NCBI RefSeq assembly: GCF_000224145.3
Contig: NW_004190496.2
Location: forward strand, 62,001 to 126,000
Direction: 5' to 3'
DNA length: 64,000 nt
DNA from: Ciona intestinalis
Taxonomy: Eukaryota > Chordata > Ascidiacea > Phlebobranchia > Cionidae
The translations under genes and the position numbers were made by a program. Each line of letters opens with the position of its first letter. The first letter of the stretch is position 1. The notes beneath the pieces are model-generated. The model was not told the DNA's origin and made no database searches. It was given only the letters and a program-made list of their open reading frames with translations. Positions 12,893 through 25,200 of this stretch are shown here, in pieces.

Positions 12893-13535
12893 TCAACAAC
12901 CAATAATTCTACTGATGATAATCGCTTGAATCGCCTCCCAGCGCCAATATCTTCCAGGAGGCATTATTCCTGTACTTAAGTTTCAGTAATCAGAAACCGG
13001 TTTAGTTCTTACTGCTATTGAGCTGCCACCGACAAAGTGGGGTTCAAGCTCCACAGTAGGCTATACAGTAAGACCGGAACTATACTTTAAACAACAATAC
13101 TCTATACTGTTGAGGTCTCCATTGCATGCCAGTAAATACAAGTTTTTGAACTTTAAAGCGTATAAAGTTTGAGTCTACAAACATATGCCCGTTAATAAAT
13201 ATCAAGAAACACTTCACCAAATAGCCTGTTTTTTACATGTCACTGTTAAAAGCATTCGGTGTCAACACAGTTTCTTGTTGAACGTTTTTATGTTTTAACT
13301 TATTAACCTTTAGAGCGTGATCGTTGGTTACTTCTGTGAAACGACCGTGGCGCTATGCGCTATCTCAGCAACTCCAATACCGGCAAGTAACGCCGCTTAG
13401 TTCTAGTTCCTGAATATAAGAGCTAAGATGAAACTTCCTGAAGAGTTCTTACGATTTTTCATAAGTACTGGAATATTCGGTTCCAGAGAAACAATATTTC
13501 TTGCTGCTTATCAGTGGAATTATTGGTTGTTAAGA

Positions 13536-13546
13536 ATATAAAAGGC
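13536..13546 (+). promoter_or_regulatory. TATA box of the right peptide gene
   Basis: gaatataaaaggcggtcaca lies about 60 bp before the ATG; the same core promoter is kept in the mirrored copy. Confidence 0.6.
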
Positions 13547-13600
13547 GGTCACACCGACCACAATCACCAACATATTCCGATCAAGACAAATCTGAACGAA

Positions 13601-14367
13601 ATGGATCGAAAGATTGTTTTTGCTCTTCTTCTCTTGGTGGTTATTCAAGCTTCTGTGGTGTCCGCCGATTTGTTAGTCAGACCAAGGCCACTTATTAGAC
13701 ATCTAAATGATAAGTAAGTATATCTAATAAACATGACACTGATTCGAGATTGAACAAGCACGGTTGTAGTAGACTTGATATATTCAATTTTTAACGTTGT
13801 TTAGAATGTCGTGAATTTTAATAACATATCGGTGGCAATTACTATGTAAATAAATATTAAACAAACTCTAATGAACAAACTTAAATTTGCTATTCTAGTG
13901 ACCAGCAGTTTGATCACGAAATGGGCAGAAACGGTAAGTTATAGCCTAAAGTGTTGTTGCGACTAATTCAGTATTCTGTATCGACATGCTGTTTTAACCC
14001 TATATGCATTATAAATGTATTATGTTTATAAATACCTAGTAACGTAACTTGATTTATGCCCGCATGCGTGGCTGGAAAACCACAATCGTTATAACACAGG
14101 TGATTTGTTTCATACACCTCGTGCCAGCTTATGAGTTACCACGTATTTAACTTTGTGGGCATTTTTTTCTTTTTATTCAATAAAGCGGAACAAGAGATGG
14201 AAGGGGGGCGTGTTAAAGATTTTAGGTGGCGTTGAATGGAATAAGAGTCAATCACTCAGTGAGAAGGTGTTTTAAATTCTTTATTTTGATCTCACACTTT
14301 ATTATTTCAACATCATGTTGATGCAGGTGAAGTTATCACTGAGCGAAAGGAATTGTTGACTCAATAA
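13601..14367 (+). CDS. Small secreted peptide precursor, paralogue with diverged core
   Basis: Three exons (13601-13713, 13899-13933, 14327-14367) give 62 residues: signal MDRKIVFALLLLVVIQ..., core ADLLVRPRPLIRHLND, an acidic middle (FDHEMGRN) and tail GEVITERKELLTQ. Signal and tail are nearly identical to the left gene; the core shares almost nothing and is arginine/proline-rich instead of starting GW. That pattern suggests a toxin-free host-defence peptide under diversifying change, but activity is not shown. The stop overlaps an AATAAA. A competing third exon near 14402 (after ttttacag) would end AKCMC; the chosen exon is preferred because its sequence and phase are conserved in the mirror copy. 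Confidence 0.7.
14035..14170 (-). mobile_element. SINE 3' fragment (right arm)
   Basis: Reverse-orientation tail (cgttataacacaggtgattt, catacacctcgtgccagctt); mirror partner of the left-arm copy. Confidence 0.7.
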
Positions 14368-15445
14368 ACAACAAAAACAAATTATTTGCGCTCCTTTTAC
14401 AGCGAAATGTATGTGTTAGCTTAAACACCTTTCATTTGATTAGTAAGACCGAAAAGCAAAACCTAGAAAATCTTTCTTTAAATGAAACCAATTACAGTAT
14501 TTCACAAGAATATAAATCTGATGTTTGTAAACCGAAAATGTAAATAGGCTTACCACGACAGACGTGTATGCAATATTATAAGGTGGTGGTGGTAGCAATT
14601 CCAATAACAAACCTAAAACTCCACACTAAACATTATTACTACACCATTGATGTTTTCGTTAATGTTTTATTACAAGTAATCACAATATGAAAAATTGAAA
14701 ATACAATCAAATGTAGGTAAGATAAAAAAGATATAAAAAAGAAGAACTCGTAATTTAGTTTTTTGGGATTAAACATTAAAATTTTTCATACCTGTATTTC
14801 CCAAAAGAAAAAAACGCGTTTTAGGAACAATAAAAACAGTGAAGAAATTACAAGAAAAAAATTTTAGTTTGTCAATTTTATAAATGTACAATTAAAATAG
14901 ATATACATGTTGTCATCGCGATATGAAGAGTTGAAGAATCAAACTTAAGTAAGATGAAGATAAATTATGAAAGATATAAAAATAAAGAAATAGATGGTAG
15001 GCTACAATATTTACAAATAAAGAAGAATATTCAACAAATACTTTCGTATCTCATTGTGATTGACACAGGTTTTATTGGAGTAAATATTAAAGAAATGCTG
15101 CATAACTGTATTTTACAAATTGGGAAATATTTTAAGTACAAATAAAACAGTAAATACATTACAATGAAAGTATTTTAGTTGATAAATTATCTAAAGTACA
15201 ATTAAAATCAAGGCACAAGGTTTATTGTGTTCGATACAAAAAGGATTTGAATTGTGGATTTGAATAAATGTGACAAATATTATCACATTGTATAATGTTG
15301 AAGTAATCTGTTTAGCATCAAACCTATTTAAATAGGGCCAAGTTATATTGCGTTAGGCAAAGATGATTGCAGATAAAACATTAGGTTGCCTAAATACATC
15401 ACCAAATGTATAGTGGAAGTAAAATAAAATACACCATGTATTTAT
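14368..15445. other. AT-rich intergenic stretch
   Basis: No gene, RNA or repeat family recognised. The short open frame at 14954-15145 has no family resemblance and the composition of the surrounding AT-rich DNA. Confidence 0.5.
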
Positions 15446-18400
15446 TTAAATAGCAACCATAGAATTGTGGAATAATTTAACTTCAGTTTCACCAACAACA
15501 CTCCACTTGTCAGTTTGATCATCGTAACATTCAATTGATTTCACAACTTTATTCCCAGAATCCAGACTACAATAAACAAACCTAATGTTACTCCTAGAAC
15601 AAACAATGTTGACCAAATAATATTTCAAGTATTTACCCTCCCACTACATAAATCATGTGTCATCATCAACATTGTATTTCTCAACTGATTTAAGAGTTTG
15701 TTTTCCATCATGGCCACCTAATGATCAATAATGTTAGTATAAATATTTCTGGTGTAGGTAATACTTTCATAATATAGGCTTTAATTTAGAAAAAATTAAC
15801 CGTTTTTTAACGTGTTCTCATTTATCATTAACAAAAACTTAAGATTACAATTTTTTTAATTATTTTGATATATTATGTTTTTTCTTTTGCGCAAAAGTGT
15901 TAATAACTTATGACCATATAATAAACAATAAATATAAATACATTAGAATGTTTTTATAATCTGTATATTGTAAGAATAAAATAAAAACAAATAAACTGCC
16001 ATAATATGACTATTTTAATTTTCAGATTCCAACAACTAAAGTTGAATGTTACGGAATCTCATCTGTTTATTTTATACTGAAATATTTTATAAAATAAAAA
16101 GTTATTTACAACCCACCAATAGCATAAATAGCATTGTTAAACACCACAGCAGCAAACCAACGTCGTGGTGTTTGCATTGAAGCAACATCTTTCCATTCAT
16201 CTAATGATGGATCATATCTTTCAACTGAAGATAAATACTGGGTACCATCATGTCCACCAAGTGAATACAATCGATCTGTATAATTTATAGAACAGAACTT
16301 AGATATATCGATACACTTAATCTAACATTATATAAAGTTTAATTATGTCTTCAATATTAACCAAATAATATTATTTCATTGGGAAACGTTAATAACCGCT
16401 AGCTAATGATAATCAGATTAATTTTAAACTGTTTAAGTAACAATGCATTTTTAATTTAGACCAACAGTTTTTAAGCTTTTATGTTTACTTGGTAATTTGG
16501 TTCTGCGAACTATTTATTGCATGCATTTTAACTCACCTGCAAAAGATAAGGGGATTGTTAATCACACACTAACTAAGTGGTGCTAGAAAATATTCAAAAT
16601 TTTTAAATATTCAGGTGAGAACAAATCGTTGATTGTGATTAACAGGTCAAACTTAAGATAAAAAGAAAAAAAAATGATTAAATAACATACCAACATTTTC
16701 AAAAAAGCATGTGCGTGTCCGTTTAATAGTACTTGCTCAAATGGAGTAATATTAATTATAATAACTAACCATTGTGAGCAACCAAACAATGACTACTTCT
16801 GGCAAACTTCATTGGTTTAAGTTGAATCCACTTGTTAAGTGGAACAACATAATATTCTCCGGATGAAACTTTTATCTTATTCTCATCAGCTCCACCAAAT
16901 ACAAAGATGACACCTAGGTTATAAATAGTTTAGTGTGATTAATTATACAAACAGCAATTTGAATTTATAATATCAATTATAAAGAATATCCAACAAACAC
17001 CAGGTTTTCATTTTGTTTATAAATTTCCAAAATATCTTGATAATATAAAAATGTAGGCTTACCATTTATAACAGCAGCACTAAACACAAATTTCACATAG
17101 CAGGCATAAACAGTTAAAATGAAAGATTTTATGCACGGATCCTTGGTTAATAAAACCTATCACGTAAACTTACAAAGTTTTCAAGTAAAGGCAAACTTAA
17201 AACATAAGGTCAGTTTTGAATACTTTCAATAATAAAGTTTAATAATAATTGCTACATTATTCAGACCAAAGTAAATAGATATACAACAAGTAAGGACAGC
17301 CATTGTTTAAAAACAATAGTCAATGGACGCCATCTTGTTCTCTACATGAGGTGTGAAATGCATGCATCAGTATGGGTGCTAGACGAATATTTTAACTGCT
17401 CTTTAGACCTTTATTCATTATTTGTTTCAACAGTTGTATTATAGATTACGGAAAACTTTACGACCCATCAAAATTGAAAATAATTGATTTTACAAGTCAA
17501 CCAAAACTTTAGCATTTGCTTTTTAAACGTAAATATATAAAATTAATGCAATGCTGGTGCCAAATTTTAAATAATATACAATTGTGTAACATAAATAACC
17601 CAAACATTGCCCAAAATTGAGCAAATATTTTGGTTTTTGCTTGTAAAGTTCAACAATGGTTAAGCGGGAAAACATGCGGGAAACAAGATGGCGGCATTGT
17701 ACTTGCTGTTATCCATTTTCTTTGATTCGGACATCAAATTGAACTTACCATTTAAAACAGCAGCACCAAACACGAATCTCTTGACATTCATTGAAGCTAC
17801 CTTCTCCCATTTTAAAACTTTTTTCTTTAATTTCATTCGATAAACAATGTTAGTTGCTGTTTCTTTACCATCAGTTTGTAAACTTCCTGCAAGATGATAC
17901 AGAACATCATCGATGACAACAGCTGCTGCTGTTGATCGACCAACTGGTAAATCCTAAAATAAAGATTGATTTTAACTTAAACATTATTTAGAGAAAAGTT
18001 TATTCATTACACTAAACATATACAGAACAGGGGCATTTGTACAATAAAGCACAACTAACAGCACAGTGAACAATTCCCTGTATAATCAGTTCTAAATTTA
18101 TAAATATTTATGCACCATATGCTCAACAACACTCATTTTGTTAAATTATTTTTGTAAAAAAATTAAGTTTTACCACTATTATTTTTGTATTATGAGTCAC
18201 ATTTAACTTACTGGAAGTTGACTCCATTGTTTTGTTTGTAAGTCAAACTTTGTTACTTTGTATAAACTTTCTGTACCACCAAGTGATATGAGGGATTTCT
18301 CTGAATAATAAAACAATGCAAAAACATTTGAACAAAATGATTATACACTAAACAATCCTTATAAGAACATAGATAGGTGCTGCATCACCTTAGAGCAGTG

Positions 18401-20363
18401 GTTCTTAGAAGTGGGGGAAAACTTTCCATTTTCTGCACAACTGTGTTAAGTAAGCTGTTTTATATTTCTTTAATCGCATTCTTCTATTATTGTAATGTAT
18501 TAATTTAACAAAAAGAAGGCGCCATTTCTGTTTGAAACTTAAATAAAGGTTGTGCTGCAAAAAGTCCCCTGCCCTAGAGATTGCATCACACACAAAACTA
18601 TTTAGTCCTAACAAATGACAGTGGTCAATTTTAAAAACTACAACAATTGATGTCTTGCAACAAACAGATTTCTTTTAAGTCAAAACTGAATCTTTCACTT
18701 TGTATGTTAGTTTGTCCCCATATTAGGAAAACACTGAAATATAATATCACCATTCTAGTACTCTACTGAATATATGGTTGATACCCCATAATACTTACAC
18801 AAAAACAAACGCCAAAATATGACAATATAAATACAAAACATAGTTAAATATTTTAAACACCTGTATAATATAATCGACCTATTTCCTTTGCACGTTGCAC
18901 CAAAGCATCGTGGAACACCCAACCCAGATTGTCCAGTTTTTGAACAAGAGGCTAAAAATATAAAAATTTGTTTATTATTATCAGTAATAAATGATAATAT
19001 ATGTTTATTATTCACCTCAACAGACACTTCATCTTTAAACATCATTGGAGATACTTCACTAAGATTCACAAACTTGAAAAGTTGACTCAAGTAACTTTCA
19101 TTTGAAGCCAAATCAAACTTCACCCAGTTCATAACAGCAGTGTAAACCAAATCTGGAGAAACCTGAAAAAATTATGTTACATTGTATGGTAGACTTTATT
19201 CAAATTAAAACACTTTTCTTCTATTCTATTGAAACTTTGGCACAATAGCACAAGTATTAAATTAGCACACTCACCATTTTCATTCTAATTCTAACAATAA
19301 ATAGACATTTCAGCCAGTGATAATTTGGTAAGACCAATTTATAATAAATTGTTTTACTACACAGGAAGAATCAATTACGAGTTTTTTAAAACGTTTTAGT
19401 CGGCTAAAATAACAATACCAAACTGTATGCCCCACATGTATCCATAAGGCTCACAATAATTATGCTATACACTCTACTTCTATGAAAATATTTATATGGC
19501 ATAGCTAATATATTCTACAATCTACCTTGCCATGTGTCAATTGTAATAACTTGATGACACCATCTTTTGAAAGTTTCTTGAATTGATGACCAGAAGTAAC
19601 TTCTTGGTATTTTTCAACAACAAAGTTGTTGAATTTCTCAGTTAACTTAGGAATGGTGAAACGGTCGGCTAAAGCTTGAATTGTGAAGCAATTTTGTTGC
19701 GTGACTGTTGTCAACAAATATTCAATGCAAAGTTTCTTGACAGCTGAAAATACATTATGTATAGCTACAGTGTTTTAGAAAAACAAAATGTTATACATAC
19801 AAAGCATTTGTAGGAAATCAGAAACTGCAAGAAGGTCGCACACATTGTTGGTGTTGATGTTGATTTTTCCTGTGTACATAAAATCAACAAGTTTCTCCAC
19901 ACTTTCAGCATCTACAGCTTGAAGTTCCACAACATCTTTATATTTTTCTTCCATCTGTATAAATATTCTGTTAGTGACTGATTAGTATTATTTTCACATT
20001 GCAACATTTTAATAATGAACATATCTGTATCAAAGAAATACCAGTAAATGTATTTAAAAAGTTTATGTAAAGATAAATGTATAAGAGTTAGGCGCTAATG
20101 GTATTCCATCTTACACTGCAGAACCGTACATAAGTAATTATTACCTCAGTGTTAAACATGGTGTCGAAATATTTAGAATAGCAAGAAAGAACCATCTTGT
20201 TTGCTGGAATGTTTTTCTCTCCAACACGAATGATAATGTCATTAAAACGACCATCTTGTCGTGACTTGTTGGCAAATTGAAGAAGATCAGATGCATGATC
20301 AATATTGTGTGTTTGTTCTTTAACTGAAGATGTTCCACTTAGTGAAAATGATGTTTCTGCCAT
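15446..20363 (-). CDS. BTB-BACK-Kelch (KLHL-type) protein, lesion in blade 5
   Basis: Likely CUL3 ubiquitin-ligase adaptor. Twelve exons on the reverse strand: 20145-20363, 19801-19954, 19526-19743, 19016-19162, 18861-18951, 18212-18300, 17749-17953, 16770-16913, 16117-16275, 15637-15717, 15446-15566. That is eleven blocks; a 5' UTR exon may add one. BTB spans about residues 25-125 (FNDIIIRVGEKNIPANKMVL, FMYTGKI), BACK follows (CIEYL...ALADRFTIPKL), then six kelch blades (LISLGGTE, FVFGGADE, LYSLGGHDG, YAIGGHDG). Exon 15637-15717 is 81 nt and stops in frame after VEKYNVDDDT; its 3' end (IYVVGG) fits only in another frame. About 60 nt of the blade seem missing. The sixth blade (KSIECYDDQTDKWSVV) is intact. 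Either the allele is damaged (about 496 residues) or the assembly dropped bases. Confidence 0.85.
17052..17097 (-). pseudogene. Relic or extra copy of a kelch exon end
   Basis: Reverse strand reads YVKFVFSAAVING followed by a GTAAGC donor. This closely matches NVKRFVFGAAVLNG and its GTAAGT donor at the end of exon 17749-17953. The upstream part of the exon is not recognisable, so it looks like the remnant of a duplicated exon in the intron before blade 3. Confidence 0.5.
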
Positions 20364-20637
20364 TTTACATTTAATCTACAGATTAACTAAATCTGTAATA
20401 GGCAAATATATATATTAGGGGTTAAGCAAAACATTGATTAAATTTAAAACCTGAATGAGCTGCATCTGTGTAGCCAACAACACCATCATTTGGTATATTT
20501 TATAAAATGTAAAAATATGTGTTATTACCAAATACCAATCCACAAGTTACTTGACTGCAATAACGCTGTTTCAGTTATTGGCTGGGCTACTATTTTTATT
20601 TTATTTAGTCCTAAGTACTATCTAGTATCTATTAGAT

Positions 20638-21100
20638 CAGTGGTTCCCAAACTTTTTTTTCACCCGGCGCCACTTGAGCTATTCAAAATGTTTGCGGCGC
20701 ACTTAGCCAAAGGTCTTAGAAATAAAAACGCATTTTTACAGTTTTATCGTGTATTTTAAGATTAGGCTCGTTTAAGCATATGAAACTTAAGCATATGAAA
20801 AGTGTTGTACCACAGTCTGGACATGATTATTGCAAACCGAAAGAAATAATTGGCATTGTTACGTAATATACAAATCTACTGTACAGATAGAAATGCGAAA
20901 ACAAACTTTTTAAATTTTATTATTGAACAAACACGTTGGATTTTTATATAAAACAACAATTTATATTGCAATAAAATATTAATACAAATCAATTATCTCG
21001 ACCATGCTAAATTGGAAATGTTTCTGCAAATTTTCACGGCGCACTTGACGAGTTGCGTCGGCGCACTAGTGCGCCGCGGCGCCCACTTTGGGAACCGCGG
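20638..21100. mobile_element. hAT-type non-autonomous element, 463 bp
   Basis: Starts cagtggttcccaaac; the right end reversed reads ccgcggttcccaaag, the classic hAT terminus. It is flanked by a perfect 8-bp target duplication TATTAGAT (20630-20637 and 21101-21108). Ends are rich in 'gcgccgcggcgc'. No transposase frame is present. Confidence 0.9.
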
Positions 21101-21297
21101 TATTAGATAAAACAATCAAAAACGGCAACGCAATTCTATCTTTAGTTATGTAACTGACTGTTGCATCTTACCCTACTGTACAACTTTAAACAATACCAAC
21201 TAAATTCTACAACAGGTGTCTTTTCAATTATTAAGCTTAAACACAATTGTTAAGCTATCACTACTTAAAGTGGTATTGGTGTTAAAAAGAGTATATA

Positions 21298-21485
21298 GGG
21301 TTGTCCAAATTACCAGCCAAACATAAAAAAAATTGAAAAAAATCCACAAAAAAATAATCATCCAAAAAGTAACATACTTAGTAACTCGTAAGCTGGCAAG
21401 TGGTATATGAACATCCAGGTTATAACGACTGTTGTTTTCCGGCCACGCGAGGATAAAGTATGTTACATTTATTCAAAGATAGTCA
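21298..21485 (+). mobile_element. SINE, middle and 3' parts
   Basis: gggttgtccaaattaccagc, then 'gtaactcgtaagctggcaag', 'gactgttgttttccggccac' and 'gaggataaagtatgttacat'. Confidence 0.75.
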
Positions 21486-22289
21486 ATTTAACAATTATTA
21501 AAACGGTTATGCAAACTCTAAAACTACCGTGCAAAAACAAACACGCCAAACGTTTTTAAAGTACTCCTCAGTAATACGAACGAACACTTTTAAACTCTTA
21601 AACGGATTGCGAAAACAGGAACTAACTGCTTAAGTCTACGTCTGTATAGGAATTGTAGTTTAAGCGAAGGGGAAATAAAATTTCGGGAAACCACCCCTTC
21701 GAGAAATTGGTTTCGAATGAATTGAAGCGTGTCTCATGTTACATTGTGAGATACGTAGTTCTCTGTATGCTGAACGGGCTGAACAAATTATATTAAAGCG
21801 CTGCCTGGTTTTATGTTTTAAAATTTATTATCGGTTTCAAGAAGTAAATCTTTTCGTTTTTCCAGTTGGTCCCATTTTGTCTTCTTTTGCGCTGCCGCAC
21901 ATTTTACTTACTTTGCTTGGCAGTAAACCGAGTTGTCTGTTATCAAGATAGAACAGTTTACTTCTCTTCCTTTTGTTTCCCTTTCCACAATTCAAACAAC
22001 ACATTGGAGACTACTGGGTTAAAGCAATTGTTACTGTTCCACCCAAGAACATAATATATGGATATTCCCACAATAGTAAAAATAGAGAAAACTAAACTAA
22101 TTTTATCCTACTGTACTCTGGTACTAGCATCAAGCTTTGATCTCATCCTCTTTGGACCTACTGGCAAACGGTCGCATATATGTTTTCCCATTTGTAATCA
22201 CAAAAATCTTAATCAAGAAAAAAAACAAAGTGCTTGTATTCGTGTATTAAGTTAGATTGAAGAAACTGGATCATTTTAACGAATGATTT

Positions 22290-25200
22290 CTACAACTCTC
22301 GGGAAGAGAATAATGTTGGGATCATTCCTATAGAGGGTTGGCGTGAAGGTCCTGCAACAAACAATGTTTGTAGCATTCAGTGAATGTATGTAGAAGCTAC
22401 TGTTGTAAATAAATGGTAATTTTTAGGATGAATATCCAAGTTTCTGGTATAAAACAGCAGTTGTATACATTCTTTCATGAAGTGTTATGAAGAAATATAT
22501 AATCTAATCGTGTTAAATTAAGGAAATCAACAACAAAATGACAATCATTTTAACATACTATGGGTAAAATATATATCTTATTCTAGGTTAACAAGAATGA
22601 CCTTGAAACTATACAGTATGACTTTTGGCCATGCAACCTTATAAATGTTATACGATTTAGTTTTAAATTGGATTTATGCTTTACAAATAACTGGTACCAA
22701 AGCTAATTTAATGTGTAAGTAGGTATACAGCAGTAGTTAATTCACTTACTATGTCGCATTCTAATCCCGCTGTCAACGTGATCCAAAGCTCTCTCATCAC
22801 GAGGGATAATAAGTAAGATGGCAAAGTCGCAATCACCTAATTTAAGCTGAAAAATAAAGGGCATATTCTGATGTTTTATTTTAAAATATGTTATGCTAAA
22901 AGTACAGCGTGATGTTAATAAATGAAATGTGAAGATTTTATAATCGAAAAATAAACCAAATTTGATGTTAGGTAAAGTAAGAACTGTGTAGAAGATATAA
23001 AAAAAGGGTATAATCTGGGGTGTATAAGCCACCTGTGCACCCCCTAGTTGGCGACTATTGTTAAATTTACACCTCTAAACAAAATACTTTGGGTGCAACA
23101 GCCACGCTTTTTAATTGACACTTTTTCCCACACTTTTTATTCACAGCAAGTTTTAAGAACTGACGTTTTGCTGTTGATTCTTTTCCCTTCGTTCTTTAAA
23201 CAACATGACCCTCCCATCATTTTTATGGAAGTAAGTAAAAATTATGTTATACCGATTTATACTCGGGAAGAAAAAGGAAAGGAGCGTTAATCTCTTCAGT
23301 GCCGATTGGTTTCATGCTGCCATGGATGAGCGCAATTTCAACAATGGAATCGGTGAAATGTATCAATGGGTTTGCTGGGGTGATCTCTTTGATGTAACCC
23401 ATTGAAAGGTGGAGATGAATTTGTTCCAAACCAAAGCCCTAATTATAATGCATTGAGTTAACCCTTAAAGGAATTTAGAATGCCTTTAGGAATTTAGAAT
23501 TTAGAGGAATTTAGAAAAATATTTTTCAACGTTTTAATTAATATGAATACAATATTGAACTGTTATTTCTGAACTGAAAATTATGTATTAACCTGGTACT
23601 CAAGGTTTTCAAGAAACAGAGGAGCAGAGATTCTGATGGCAACAACTTTCCACATGGTTTGTTTTAAATCGGGGAACTGAATGAATGCCTTCTCCATGTC
23701 TTCAGTTGAAATGAAGTAAGTCTGGAAAAAAGAAATTATGATGTTTGTTCGGAGCTGTGGCACAGTAGTTAGCACCCTGGCTCTAGCCTGAAAGATATCT
23801 TGAAGGCTTAACCCTGGTAATTGATTCAAAAATCAAAGATTCAAAATAATAATTACATTATATACCCTCAAAGTACAGCGAATTAAACAATCACCCACAA
23901 AGTTAGTAAGTTACATACGTGGTAACTCGTAAGTGGCAGGAGGTGTGTGGAACAGAACACCCGTGTTATAACGACTGTGATTACCCAACACGAAAGGATA
24001 AATAAACCACATTTATTCAATAATATAATCCACCCGTGTTCATATTAACCCATCATCATTTCAGCCCCCCATCTTGAAAAATTGCCTACCACGAGAGGAT
24101 AAAACTACATTTATTCAATAATGAAACCACCTGCACAGCAGTTTCGCACGTGATGGTGCATGTTCTGTTACATTTAGTAAGAAGTCCAATCTCTCCAATG
24201 ATATTCCCGGATCCAAGAAAATCTTCTTCCTCCTCGCCTTTTCTGTTTAAGATATGGAGGTTAGATTAAAAAAGTTGTCAGACTGTAAGATTGAACACAA
24301 ATGTGAAATTGCCAACAGCATTTTTCCAAAATTTGTAAAACAACTTTATTCTTATTTGGCAGTTCCCAACAGCAATTATTTCTTCTGTTTAAACATTAGG
24401 GTTAGGTTGAAGAAAATAGACAGAGTTGGAGAAATCAATGTATAATTGTCAGATTTGAATAGTCAGCGTAAAATTATTGAAATTAAAAAATCTTTGAAAC
24501 AACATCACCATTTTTTCACAAATTAATCAACTTTTCCACTTTTAAACAATTTTTTACTCGGTTTCAGGGTCTTGACTTGATCCTATTTCAATAGGCTTGT
24601 GGTTTTCTGATCCAAGTCTTAAGTGTTGTATGTGGCCATGTAAGGAACCGTATAACTGAAATATAAAAAGGTTATATATATATATTGTAGCTAACAGGCA
24701 TATATATAAAAGTCTGAAAATGATTAAATTTTTATAGTTTTTTAATCAAAAAAAAAGAAAAAAAATTAACAAAATTTAGAAAATATTTATTTTTGTGAAT
24801 AGGTGCTTTGAAAATTGACCAAAAAATACTCTAAAAAATTGAAAAAAATAACATATTTTTAAAAACAATGCCTTCACTCCACCTTAATCATTCCGTATAC
24901 AATGATGTGAATGCCATCGACCAAGTCATCTTCCTGCATTATGATGTCACCATAATCATAATCCATACACACAGCATTCAGTTTTACATAATCAAGTAGA
25001 TCGTTGTTGTCTGTGGAACAAATACTTTAACGAACTTACATTTGTAAAAAAAAACCTAATATCTTAAAAGTGTATTAAACAAGTAATCTTGCAGGTGATT
25101 GATTTTTTTAGTTTTCCTTGTGGGTGATATATATTGTTTAGTTTTTGTTTTGGGTGATATATTTTTTTTTTAACTTTTTTTTTCTGTATTGCTGATAATT

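Larger units (their letters stand above)
12005..14375. repeat. Inverted duplication carrying two head-to-head peptide genes
   Basis: The left arm (about 12005-12905) and the right arm (about 13525-14375) are reverse complements with drift. Shared landmarks, in mirrored order: stop exon, 'gataacttcacctgcat', a block with aacaccttctcactgag, the 'cttccatctcttgttccgct' block, an old SINE tail, two coding exons and a TATA box. The SINE is in both arms, so it predates the duplication. The spacer between the two start codons is about 780 bp. Confidence 0.85.
20364..22289. other. Intergenic between Kelch 5' end and exchanger 3' end
   Basis: Holds the Kelch promoter and 5' UTR, a hAT-type element (20638-21100) and a SINE (about 21300-21485). 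On the reverse strand, 'gcctattacag' about 30 nt before the Kelch ATG could be a 5' UTR intron acceptor or a spliced-leader acceptor. Nothing else was recognised. Confidence 0.5.

Noticed and set aside
12005-14375. The inverted duplication as a palindromic DNA transposon
   Set aside because: Arms contain spliced coding exons and promoters, with no target duplication or transposon ends found at the outer borders.
20490-20759. An 89-residue frame
   Set aside because: It runs into the hAT-type element and matches nothing.
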